Below, piece after piece: positions 9,101 to 18,263 of a stretch of 22,040 nt of DNA. The notes below the pieces were generated by a model, which was not told the origin of the DNA, searched no databases, and was given only the letters and a program-made list of their open reading frames with translations. Source of the stretch: Ettlia oleoabundans (lineage: Eukaryota; Chlorophyta; Chlorophyceae; Chlamydomonadales); NCBI GenBank assembly GCA_019693395.1, contig JAAMXP010003142.1, forward strand, positions 1 through 22,040, in the 5' to 3' direction. The position numbers and the translations under genes were made by a program. Position 1 is the stretch's first letter, and each line of letters opens with the position of its first letter.

Positions 9101-10694
9101 GCTAGGCCTGGTTAATACTGCATCTGGCACAGATGCACACAAAGGGCTATCTATGAAGCACTATCACTGCCGCAATGCGAGAATCGCGTCCATACTTTCC
9201 ACCAACATTCTTTCGTCCGCCCCTGACGTCCGTCTTTCTCTCTGACAACGTCACCCACCCACCCACCCAACCATCCACCCACCAAGAATATTCGAGTCGC
9301 CGCCTGCCAGCGCCTCGCGGTGTACTGCCGCCGGCCGCTGCCGCACATCAAACTCGCGCACCGTGCCGTCCTCGCTGGCAGACAGGAACAGGTCTGCAGA
9401 ATTTGTAGCAGAGGAGATGAATTAATAACTTCCGTGCTATTTTATTGTGGGTGCAAAGAAAATGAGGGGCTGTCACAACGCACATTGCTGGCATAGCACA
9501 CGATGGATGATGCCTGGCATACAACCAGCAGCAGCAGTGCATGCATACAACAGAGGCACCGACAAGTGCAGCACCCAGCTGAGTGATGGTGGCAGAGTTA
9601 GAGGCAGTGCAGCATGGCTGTACCGCTGGTGGCAGGAAGCTGCCTCCACGAGTTTGGCTGCCGTGCTGCCCGACCGGGAAGCTGCTACTGCCAGCCAAAG
9701 CTGCATGCTGGTAGCGGTAAAGCTTATAATGCAAGTTGGCTGCCCTACTGGTGGTGGGAAGCAGCCGAGCAGCATGCTGGCGTCGGGACGCTGCTATGGC
9801 AACCAGGCAGCACCCAGCGCCAGCACCCAGCTGGCAGCACCCAGCTTGCAGCACCCAGCACAGGCAGCACCCAGCACAGGCAGCACCCAGCGGCAGCACC
9901 CACGTGGGGCTAGCGGTACCACCGTCCTCACACGGCCCTGATGTACAAGGTAAGGCCGTACCGCCCCCTTGGTGACGTTCAGGTGCCTGATCTGGCGGTC
10001 GGCTGAGCAGCAGATGAGCTGGTCGCCGTGGGAGTCAGGAAGAAAGCAGGTGGAGAGGATGTTGGCGGTGTGCCCCTGCAGGAGACGGATGATTGAGAAT
10101 AAAGGAAAGAGACAGGAATGGCAGGACACAGCAGCAGGCAGCAAACAGGGTGCAGAGCGGCAGGCAAACACAAATCTGGCGGTCTCACTGGCGGCTGACG
10201 GATGCTAATGGTGCAAGGGACATAACTGTGGCTACATTGCAATGCTTGAAATGCAGCGGCTAGCTCTTCGCTGCGTGCCCCCTTGTCTCTCCCACTATTT
10301 TTCCCTTGTGGCTCTTGTTCTTGCCCGGCAGTGTTATGATACCCGCCATTGATTTGTGCGCCGCAAACGAGTGTGACAAAGCAGCAGCAGGAAAGCAGCA
10401 GCAGCAGCAGGGACGCACCGTGTCCAAGCTATGTAGCAGCTCGCCGCTGGTGCCGCGCCAAAGTCGCAGGCGGCAATCCTCACCGCCGCTAGCCAGCACC
10501 TCTCCCCCCTCAGTCCAGCTCAGTGCACTGACGGCACCAGAGTGGCCCCCGAGCGCAGCGACCTGCTGCAGGCGCCGCGCAAGGCCCGCGTCGCCCAGCG
10601 CCGCCGCGTGAAAGCGGTGTGGGCGGTGGCCAAAGGCGGCTGCACCCTCCAGAGACGCGAACCCGTTCTCTCGCTCCAACAGGGCAGCCAGCAT
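4408..10694 (-). CDS. DCAF6/WDTC1-like WD40-repeat protein, putative CUL4-DDB1 substrate receptor (8 exons)
   Basis: Exons in transcript order: 10694-10419, 10075-9904, 9393-9283, 8965-8500, 8229-6869, 6565-5696, 5317-5183, 4850-4408. All phases agree, giving 1277 residues. WD blades start at residue 48 (LGGHSGAVSALSW, then ASGGEDCRLRLW) and continue with GHTANILSTCFLP, LFLSASEDGTVREFDVR (151-167) and TGGTDPLLRLYDRRML (218-233). A V.CYVPSH..S module and VASYSGELIYSFD follow. After a long disordered insert (343-1085), the last blades read CFAGH, AFLGRHS and SDDGNLFIWD (1137-1146), then PHPLLPVLASGGVDSVVRLWSP. This order, with a large insert before the final blades, is that of animal DCAF6 (NRIP) and WDTC1, which bind DDB1 and choose substrates for CUL4 ligases. 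FDVR and YDRR resemble the DWD/WDxR motif. No TPR is visible, unlike WDTC1. Exon 2 donor choice is the least certain. Substrate unknown. Confidence 0.85.
4851..5182 (-). other. GC-AG intron 7 of the DCAF6-like gene
   Basis: On the minus strand the donor reads CAG|GCAAGT (exon end at 5183) and the acceptor reads tagcag before 4850. Joining them gives FLGRHS-ELLVSPSDDGNLFIWD, which matches the family across the junction. The nearest GT donor, GTGAGT fourteen bases further in, would shift the frame. A run of about 17 G on the plus strand (about 4897-4914) lies within the intron near its acceptor. Confidence 0.75.
5336..5412. repeat. Degenerate 33-bp tandem repeat in intron 6 of the DCAF6-like gene
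   Basis: Two and a part copies of a unit starting tggaaagaagg(g)tgatg and ending in gcatgcag/gcatacag follow each other at a period of about 33 bases. The array is inside the intron between exons 6 and 7, so it is not translated. Confidence 0.55.
6150..6188 (-). repeat. Coding CAG repeat (poly-Gln) in exon 6
   Basis: A CTG run on the plus strand reads as an uninterrupted stretch of about eleven Gln codons in exon 6 of the DCAF6-like gene, within the disordered insert. Shorter Gln, Gly and Ala runs occur elsewhere in exons 5 and 6. The run is likely to vary in length between strains. Confidence 0.85.
8257..8371. repeat. Two-copy 57-bp tandem repeat in intron 4 of the DCAF6-like gene
   Basis: Units starting at 8257 and 8314 share tggcagaaagcctca, then agggnnaag and cctaccgcttgtt, at a period of 57 bases. 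The array sits close to the intron's 3' end: the acceptor AG is at 8230-8231 on the minus strand. No function is apparent. Confidence 0.7.
9800..9903. repeat. GCACCCAGC minisatellite at the 5' end of intron 2 (DCAF6-like gene)
   Basis: About eight imperfect copies of a 10-16 base unit with core GGGTGCTG in the transcript sense start at the 5' splice site itself (GTGGGTGCTG at 9903-9894). The same core recurs in introns of the MORN gene at 21170-21240 and from 21999 onward. Confidence 0.8.
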
Positions 10695-10854
10695 GCTGGT
10701 GGGCCGGCCGGGGGCTGCGATCGGTGAGTTGCTGCGCGGAGCAAGAGCCAACAACTGCAGTTATTGTTGATGTGCTAAACGGCGGCCGACATTTTGATTT
10801 GGTCAGCGATCGACCGTAAGTGTGCGCCGCGGCAAAATGGCCGCCTAAGCCGCA
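10695..10854. promoter_or_regulatory. Upstream region of the DCAF6-like gene, possibly bidirectional
   Basis: This segment lies directly upstream of the DCAF6-like start codon on the minus strand and also upstream of an unassigned plus-strand frame starting at 10855. No canonical TATA box is evident. The promoter label is by position only. Confidence 0.3.
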
Positions 10855-11126
10855 TGAGCGGGGAGGGCGGTACAGACCCACCACGTCGAGGCGCAATTCT
10901 CTACAAGTTCCGCAACGATCCGTACGCCGTTCCAATCGCACCAAGGCACCAATACAACTCGTTTCAAGGTCATGAACGTCGTATCTCTCCCGCTGCCCCG
11001 CCATGCGAGGCCGCCGGTGGTGGCGCGGGTTGCTCGCCTTTCTGTATCTCAGATTCGCTTGGAATGTTCGTTCCTTGCACACGAGATCGGCAGCCACTGT
11101 GCCGCAGGCAGCTCTCTGGCCACTAG
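10855..11126 (+). CDS. Unassigned open frame, possible first exon
   Basis: An ATG in a reasonable context (gccgcATGAGC) opens a frame of 90 codons. The first ~38 residues (MSGEGG..., then ILYKFRNDPYAVPIAPRHQY) look more protein-like than the remainder, which is Cys/Pro-rich and may be intron. I do not recognise the family and found no downstream exon that clearly joins it; the DNA after 11186 is CAG repeat. It may equally be the 5' UTR of the DCAF6-like gene read on the wrong strand. Confidence 0.2.
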
Positions 11127-11185
11127 CTGCTCTTGAAAAAAAGGTACTGTTACCGGTACTGGCGACCAATTTGTCTCTCTTCTAG

Positions 11186-11345
11186 TAGTTTAGACTGCCA
11201 GCAGCACCAGCAGCACCAGCGCAGACGCAATACGGGAGCAGCAGCAGCAGCAGCAGCAGCCAGCGCACGAACAAAGCATAGCAGCCCGCAGCTGCTGCTG
11301 CATCAGCGGCGCCAATGCCAGTAGCAATCAGTGCAGGCCCAAAAT

Positions 11346-11377
<32 letters not shown>

Positions 11378-11720
11378 GCCCCCTATACCAAGACCACCAC
11401 TATCACCACCGCCGAACCTACGACACACAGCGCAGCAGCAGCAGCAGCAGCATAGACGTATGTACAGCAGTACACCACCCAGCAGCGAGGCGGTACATGC
11501 AGTAATTGTGCCACGTCAGCAGCTGCAGTACCACCACATGTGGCAGCAGCAACATCGGCAGCAGCAGCAGCAGCTGATGTAGAGTGGCAGCAGCAGGTGG
11601 CACCAACTAGCAGCAGCGGCAGCAGCAGCAGCAGCAACTAGCAGCAGCAGCAGCTGATGTACAATGGCAGCAGCAGGTGGCAGCAACTAGCAGCAGCAGC
11701 AGCAACAGCTAGCAGCAGCT
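11186..11720. repeat. CAG-rich low-complexity tract with an 80-bp internal duplication
   Basis: The tract is dominated by CAG/CAA triplets broken by short unique pieces. An 81-codon Gln/Pro/His-rich frame spans about 11334-11582 and is closed by a TAG. A unit beginning cagctgatgta at 11571 is repeated at 11651 (period 80) and includes tggcagcagcaggtggca and aactagcagc. All three frames meet stops, so the tract is either non-coding or a degraded poly-Gln gene. Confidence 0.7.
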
Positions 11721-12675
11721 GAGGCTGAGGGCCAGCAGCCCCGCTGGTTGCAGATTGGGGGCACAGCCCTGATTGAAGGTCTGGCAGGTCCACCGAACAA
11801 CAGGCCAGGCGCAGTTGCAGCCAAGTGGCGGCAGCGGCGGCGGCGGCGGCGGCGCCTGGGGATACTGATAGCTGTGGAGCTGTCCAGGTTGATGGTGCCT
11901 GTTATACTTTCTGCTCCGTTGGCTTTCTCGACTGTCAGACACATGACTGATTCTGATGTATTACTAGACGGAGGTGTGGCTAGAGGGTATCAAGTTACCA
12001 GCAAGAGGGACACAAAAGAGCAAGGGCCTTTGATATGAAAAGTGACAGCAGCTGTGGCATTTACGCAGGAATTCAAAGATCCTTAAATCAGGATGTTACA
12101 CTTCAGTTTGGTATTACAGGGTCGGTGCGGGAAATCGTGCACATGGTTTCCAGCATTCCCGCAGAGCCATGTGTTGTGTGTCTGCCCAATTGATATGGAG
12201 TGCTGCGGCATCGCAGGTCAAGGGTACCCATCAGGCTACGAGCCGCTTGTTCCAGCAACAGCACAGCACACTGGTTGCTGCATACTCGTAAGTCATTTCG
12301 TTGCTGAGGGCTGTTACTTCCAGATGGGGCTGTCAGTTTTAGCGCTATGATATGTTCACTAGTGTTGGCCTCAGTTCATCAATATTATCCCCCTGGAAAA
12401 GGAGGAGGAGGAGGAAAGATGTGCCGCCCTGTCGGGACTAGCTGCCACTGAGACAAACATGCACCCAAGGGCACTGCTGTGGCGCCTTACCGGCATGGAT
12501 GTGCAGTTTCCATGTGAAGGTGCAGCAAATCCACCCCCCTAAAACAGCACAGCGCAGCAACACCAGCAATTTGTAGCACAGCATAGCAACTCTGCAGCAA
12601 TAGCATGACAGCATGACAGCAAAGCATGGCCCAGCACCAGCAGCACAGCGTGGCACAGCAGGCTGCAAGCTCAGC
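11721..12675. other. Region without supported gene, 3' of SAM gene B
   Basis: A plus-strand frame at 11688-12038 contains ten or so basic codons from a CGG run and no domain. Minus-strand TGTAA at 12100-12096 could be the poly(A) signal of the SAM gene ending at 12676. Positions 12540-12670 are rich in cagcacagc-type words, also found behind the second SAM gene. A purine-rich GGA run lies at about 12399-12418. Confidence 0.4.
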
Positions 12676-13768
12676 TCACCTGCGCATCATGCGGTTGGGG
12701 CGCGTCAGCAGCACCGCCGCCGCCACCTTCTTGCCGGTGTTGTTCTTGGCGGGCTCCTGAGGGGGCGGTGCGGTGGTGGTGGAGGCGGGGTACGGGTAGG
12801 GGCATGGCGGCGGGGCGACAGCGGTGGCGGCGGCCGGGGGGTATGGTGCAGCTGAGGGGGGCGGGTAGCCTTCCGGTGGCGGGGCAGCTACGGCTGACGG
12901 TGGGGGCGGGTAGTCTGCAGTGTTCAAAGCTTTCGCCGCCGATTCAGTGGCGGGGGCTAGGGCTAAAGTTGGCTCAGCAGCGGGAGCCGGGGGAGGTGTT
13001 GCGGCTGTCCCTGTTGCTGCTGCTGCTGCGGTGTTGTTGGCTGGGGCGGCTGCTACAGCTGTCGCCGGTGCTGGTGGCGCTGCTTTGTTGTTGGGTGGCG
13101 TGGCGGCAGTGGCCGTTGATGGCGATGCGGCGAGGCCCATCTTTGTGAGGGCATTCCGTAACTTGCGGACCTGCGTCCGGGAAAGTGAAAACAGCTTAGT
13201 GAACAGCATTTGAGCGGCACTATCTCAACTATCTCAGAGGACCGCAGTTTGCTGATGCTGCCATTGCTGCCAGTGGCAATGATATTGACATAAAAACAGG
13301 GCGACTGGTACTGTTGTCACGGCATACCGCTCCCCACATTGGCACGCCCAAACCATTAGCTACCGGCACACCCACTCCTGCCCACCTGCAGCGGCTTGCA
13401 GTCCAGCTCCTGTATCAGGTCGTCATCGCTCAATTCCAGCAGATCTGAGGGGTCAGGAAAGAGTACAGAGAGGGTTGAGACGTGTTAAACACAGCGGCGG
13501 CGGGCGGCAGAGTTGGACGGGTAAACCGGCTGAGCAAGACGGCATCCGGCTACGTATGTGCTACTGTGCTAAGCAAAGCTGATGAATCGGTGAGCGGCTC
13601 CTGTGCCCGCTCGGCCCTGACCTGCCTGCGGGCACCCCGCGGCCTCACCTGACCCGCTGATACCGTTCTCACGGAAGGCTGCAGCGACGTTTGATGGGGC
13701 TCAAGATCCTTCTCGATCCACTCGCACACTTCGGTGACAGACCAGGCGGAGGGTCCTTGGCTGGGCAT
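12676..13768 (-). pseudogene. SAM-domain protein B with a one-base frameshift in exon 1
   Basis: Exons: 13768-13649, 13444-13386, 13170-12676. The N-terminus is a sterile alpha motif: W-S-V-T-E-V-C-E-W-I-E, then a FRENGISG turn, then DLLELSDDDLIQEL.CKPLQ and VRKLRNALTKMGL. SAM domains mediate protein-protein self-association or partner binding. A Pro/Ala-rich linker of about 125 residues follows, and then the C-terminal motif shared with the paralogue at 15584, ending TRPNRMMRR before TGA. Exon 1 is 120 nt against 121 nt in the paralogue. The frame breaks between the W...EW half and the FRENG half near a GGGG run at 13696-13699, and the alternative frame meets TGA. Everything downstream is intact, so a recent mutation or an assembly error are both possible. 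With the frame intact it would be about 224 residues. Partner and role unknown. Confidence 0.7.
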
Positions 13769-15583
13769 GTAGCGGAGGGTGTTAGGGTGCCGGAGGCTCG
13801 CTAGTGAGCGGAAATCTGATTCCAAATGCTTGAGTGTTGGATTCAAAAGGCGATCCGGGGTCTCTATATACTGCGCTCGCAGCTGCCGGCTTCCGTCTCC
13901 AGGGGCCAGCTGGCAAGGCACGGCCGCCAGCTGGCATCAGGCAAGAGCCAACCGGGTTCTAGAGGCCTCCTTGAGCGAAAAAGTCGGTGCCGAGGAAGCT
14001 GGAAAAGACGACAACTGATGTTGTGCTGATGAGCTGTCGTGCCATAATGTGAAGGCAGGAACTTGTGCTTTCCCAACATCAACTTGCTCTACTGCTTTCC
14101 CAAATGAAGATGGCACAATCGTCGGAGCACAAATAGCAGTTTCAAAACTGCTTCACTTCAACCATGTTCGCACAACACTTGCCATTCACTGCAAGAAAGC
14201 AACGCAGCGGACTTGCTTGGCAGTGCATGTTCAGCAAATTGGCAGCGCCTGTGCTCTGCCAGTAGGCTCCGTCCCAGTTCCTGCTTGCCCCACGTATATT
14301 ACACTTTTAAAACCTCACAACCATCTGCAAAGGCGAGGTTACAATATCACTAGATATATACACAGCTTGTAAGCCTGTCTCAACCACAACCGCAACCAAA
14401 CAACTGCCGCATTATGTCGTGGATTGTAGCTGCCCGCTGTCGGTGGGGCGGCTACAGCTTGTTTAGCTGCTGCCAAGCCCCCAGGTAGGGTGGTTGGCTT
14501 GTCAGCTGGTGCCTGCTGCGGGTGCCTAGGCCCCACCGTACCACCCGAGGGAAGCAGGGCAGCCAGGGGCGGCAGCAGTCAGCCGGCATGGGCAGCAGCA
14601 GCAAAAGGCAACAGTGTGTGATAGAGACTGCAACCGCTGTGCCCGCAACTCTTCTTGCTGCGCTGCTGCACCGCCTTCTCACTTGGTGAACCGCCGCTAC
14701 TGCCGCCTCCAATCCACGTCCATGGGAGTATTACTTTCATTCCCCTTGTTTTTTCCTGATAATATTCATTTCGTATGATTGATCAACTGATGTAGCTGGC
14801 CTGGGCTGGGAGGGGGCAATTTCAATGGGGGCACTGCACCCCTCCTTAAAACCCCGCCGCTCACCGCTGGCACAAACGGTGGTGTGGCAACTGAGTGGCT
14901 GCCTCCAGAGCTGGACAGTCCGGCAGGAAACAGAAGACAGCTGTCACGCGCATGGCCAGCTGTGCAGATAAAACCGCATGCCGCCAACCCTTTTAGTTCA
15001 TCATCACCGCAACATGGTCGGCAACGGAGCAATCAGGGCAGCTCTCCCTCCACTTCATCCGCTCATCAGTTCATCATCATCATTCCCCTGCAGGCGGAGC
15101 AATGACCGGGGCAACAGCGGCGACACGCCAGCGTCAGGTGCACTGATGCGAGGATCACGGTGTTATCAACCCTTGAGGGATCAAATGGTTACTAACCTAC
15201 TTGACAACAAGCAAACTGATAAACAGGTTTGATGTTCCGAGACATCACCTCGACCCTCTCTGGCCCCACCCCCTGCTGCCAGCATGTCATTGTTGGGTGC
15301 TGGCTGCGTGGCCTGGGTGCTGCCAGCAGGGGGCGACCCTAAAGGTGGCCCGAGACAGCCACCTGTTGGCAGTTCCATAACAACGGCTCAAGTCCAACCA
15401 AACAGCCCCACCACATTTGCAAGGCACACTGTGCTGCGGGACTCGACCGACACGACACGATTTATGATCCATGGTCAGCAAAGCTGCGGCGCTTTAAGCA
15501 CAGTGTGAGAGCATAGCGCGACAGCACAGCGTTGCAGCACAGCGCAACATGCATAGCGTGGCACAGCAGGCTGCCAGCTCAGC
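13769..15583. other. Region between the two SAM genes, no supported gene
   Basis: Only short frames without domains or codon bias were found on either strand. It must contain the promoter of SAM gene B and the 3' UTR of SAM gene C. A minus-strand TGTAA lies at 14343-14339, over 1.2 kb past gene C, so its use is doubtful. Positions 15490-15570 carry cagcacagc-type words like those behind gene B. Confidence 0.45.
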
Positions 15584-16665
15584 TCACCTGCGCATCATGC
15601 GGTTGGGGCGCGTGAGCAGCACCGCCGCAGCCACCTTCTTGCCGCTGTTGTTCTTGTCCTCGGGGGGAGGTGGCGCAGCGGCCGCTGCAGGCAGCAAGTT
15701 GCTGCTTCTTAACGCTCCCACCTCTTTGGTATATTGCAACGTCAAGCACTTTGATTTTAAAAACTTCCATGAGAATGCAAGCTGCGGCAATATGCTGGGA
15801 TGCGGCACAGCAGGGCACAGTTCAGTGGTTGAGCCAACGCATAAGCTTACAACCCAGGCTTACCGGCGGGGTCATAAGGATAGGCAGGTGGGGGAGCCCC
15901 GGTGGGGGGGTAGCCGGGTGCTGGGTACGCGTCTGTTGCAGGGGGCGGATAGCCCGCCGGGGGCGGAGCAGCTGCGGCAGCAGCTGCTGGCACCACTGCT
16001 GCGGGTTGGGGGCCCTCTGCAGCCACTCCAGCGGGGACAGGGGCTGGCACCGGTGCGGCAGCCGGTGCGGCAGCGGCTGCTGCGGGCGCGCCAAAGCCCA
16101 TCTTGATCAGAGCATTCCTGATCTTGCGAGCCTGCACAGACATGCACCGAAGGGCACGGGGTCGGTTGTGCTCATCTGCCAGCCGAGCAGGCTTGACCCC
16201 TCCACAACTCGGAGCAGCAGGCATGGTTTCAGACTCCCAACAGAGCACAGGCAATTCCCCTAATAGCCACCTGCAATGGCTTGCAGCCCAGTTCCTTTAT
16301 AAAATCCTCGTCACTCAGTTCAAGGAGGTCTGCAGGTGGGTGCAGGAGCAGCAGGGCGGGTTGGGTGCCAACTGCATCGCCGGCGGCGGCAGCGGTGGCT
16401 TGGGTTGGGCCGGCGCTGCGAACAAGCACGCCCGTATTTCTTCCGCCGTCGTCACACGTGCTGAGGAGCGTTTCTCGGGACCTTGAGCAAGGGTTTGGGA
16501 ATCAAGGCCGGAGCATGATGAACCCGGCCGCTCCTTGCACTCACCCGGGCCTGCAACACCGTTCTCCCGGAACTGGTTTGCGACGCTCGCCGGAAGCTCC
16601 AGCTGCTTCTCCACCCACTCACACACATCGCTAACCGTCCATTCCGTAGGCCCAGCGGCTGGCAT
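15584..16665 (-). CDS. SAM-domain protein C (intact paralogue of B), 4 exons
   Basis: Exons: 16665-16545, 16329-16271, 16131-15864, 15684-15584. All phases agree, giving 182 residues. Residues 6-73 form a complete SAM domain: EWTVSDVCEWVEKQLEL, FRENGVAG, DLLELSDEDFIKELGCKPLQ, ARKIRNALIKMGF. Residues 75-160 are an Ala/Pro/Tyr-Pro-rich linker. The protein ends in GKKVAAAVLLTRPNRMMRR, identical over that motif to gene B. SAM domains act as small interaction or polymerisation modules; no catalytic domain is present, so an adaptor or scaffold role is inferred. The intron between exons 3 and 4 (15685-15863) is absent from gene B. The stop TGA lies inside a perfect splice-donor consensus (see findings). 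Neighbour B lies 1.8 kb away in the same orientation, indicating tandem duplication. Confidence 0.8.
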
Positions 16666-17459
16666 ACTGGCTGAGCTGCAAAGTTTATTCGAATGTGGCG
16701 AGCACAATGGAGGGGCCGGCTGGTATGCCATGGCGAGGCTGGCAACCGTACCTTCAGGCAAGAGGTCATGGTGCCGCTCCCTCGGTCCTGCCGCACACGC
16801 TGCATGCCGCCTCATGCCGGCTGCAGCCCCAGCATGCGTGCGAGTTTAAGCTTACTTGGCAAGAAGAACGATCACTACTATTTGTACTGGTTGCCCAGGG
16901 TTCAAGTGCTTGAGAAGGTTCTAACACCTGTAAAAACCGCCACTTAAGCCACCGCACCACGCTTGGCGACGGCGCACGCTACAATAGACTGCGTTACACT
17001 TCCCAATCGTACAATTAAGCACCAGGTTTTCACGTCTTTTACAGAGGCAGGATATGGGGAGGAAGGCCTTGCCATCATGCCAGGAAAGGATGGACATTGG
17101 TTGCCTCCCGGTACTCAAGCGCGCGCTGCTTGACAGGGCGTGGCCTCAGAATGCCACACCCTGCGGCTCTACTGCGGCTGTAAAACCCCTAGCATCGTGG
17201 CTATCTTGTGCTGGGGCGAACTAAAACGGAAGAACGCCTGTCACGCAGGGCTGAATGCGTGCCCCAGGCGGTAGCGAGGAGCGGCGCCTGCCGTGAGTGC
17301 TAGGGTTGTGCAACCCTGCAAGCAGTACACGGGCACCCCGATGTGATTTAATCACTGATAAGGTAATCAGTGATTGCCCTAGCTTTAACTCGTTATGCAC
17401 CCGCCAGGAGCCGCCGAGCGCAGTTGCAGACGTTGAGTCGGGGGTAGCCGCCCGATTAG
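16666..17459. other. Intergenic region between SAM gene C and the MYND gene
   Basis: SAM gene C is transcribed leftward and the MYND gene rightward, so both promoters should lie here. No frame is convincing. A 10-bp perfect inverted repeat lies at 17350-17375. An upstream exon of the MYND gene could be hidden at 17380-17459 but I cannot fix its edges. Confidence 0.4.
17350..17375. repeat. 10-bp inverted repeat
   Basis: AATCACTGAT (17350-17359) and ATCAGTGATT (17366-17375) are exact reverse complements around the loop AAGGTA. It lies about 165 bases before the first ATG of the MYND model. It could be a binding palindrome, but no factor is suggested. Confidence 0.6.
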
Positions 17460-17540
17460 CTGTCGCCGAGGGGCCCACGACACGGTCATCATGGTGGAGG
17501 CTGCCGCGGCGAGGAGGTCAGGGCCTATGTCGCCCGGCGC

Positions 17541-18167
17541 ATGGGTGGCACGGGGCCGCAGGCACAGGCCATGGCGGTGCACGCCGCCCGCTTGCATGCG
17601 GTGCCTCTGAAGGCCTTGCAGCGCTTTGGGCCGCACCACAGGCGCCTCTGGGATGCTTTGAAGGTAAGTAACTGACACTGTTAGTTCCTGGCAGCACCCA
17701 CCTTGCTTTTTTACGCCCGGCAGGAGGTGCAGAGGGCATCGCCAGGCAGCACGCCAGCCAGGCCGGCGGCAAGGGCTTTTTGAGGCTTCATCCATTTTGC
17801 GGGTTAGCGCCTGCGGCACCCCAGAATGCTGCTGTCGACGTTCTTCCTGTAGTACAGTCCTGTGACAGTGACAGAGTTCTTGTCGGACCGCCGTTGTTTT
17901 GGCTCGGACGAAGGGTGTCAGACACTGGGGCGCCACTACACTTGCCGCCACTTCTGAAGTCCTAAAAGCTGCACCCTGCCCCTGCCTGGCGTGTAGGCCC
18001 TTTCCATGGGATTCGACGAGATGCTGCGTAGGTCTCCAGGAGATGCCGACTACTACTTTGCACCGCAGCAATTTGAGGAGCTTGTGCTGCCGGCCCTGCG
18101 CGCTATGAAGGGCGACGCGCGATTGGGGCGGCCCTTGGGCCAGATTGTAGCTGTGGTGAGGCGGGGC

Positions 18168-18263
<96 letters not shown>

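Noticed and set aside
1137..10694. Functional cluster of ubiquitin ligase genes
   Set aside because: Ankyrin-RING and DCAF6-like proteins act in different ligase classes, and eukaryotic neighbours are often unrelated. Coincidence is the simpler reading.
17724..17783. Alternative exon of the MYND gene after an acceptor at 17721-17723
   Set aside because: In phase it ends at a stop after about 19 codons, whereas skipping to 17997 gives a smooth phase-0 join. It could be a rare isoform.
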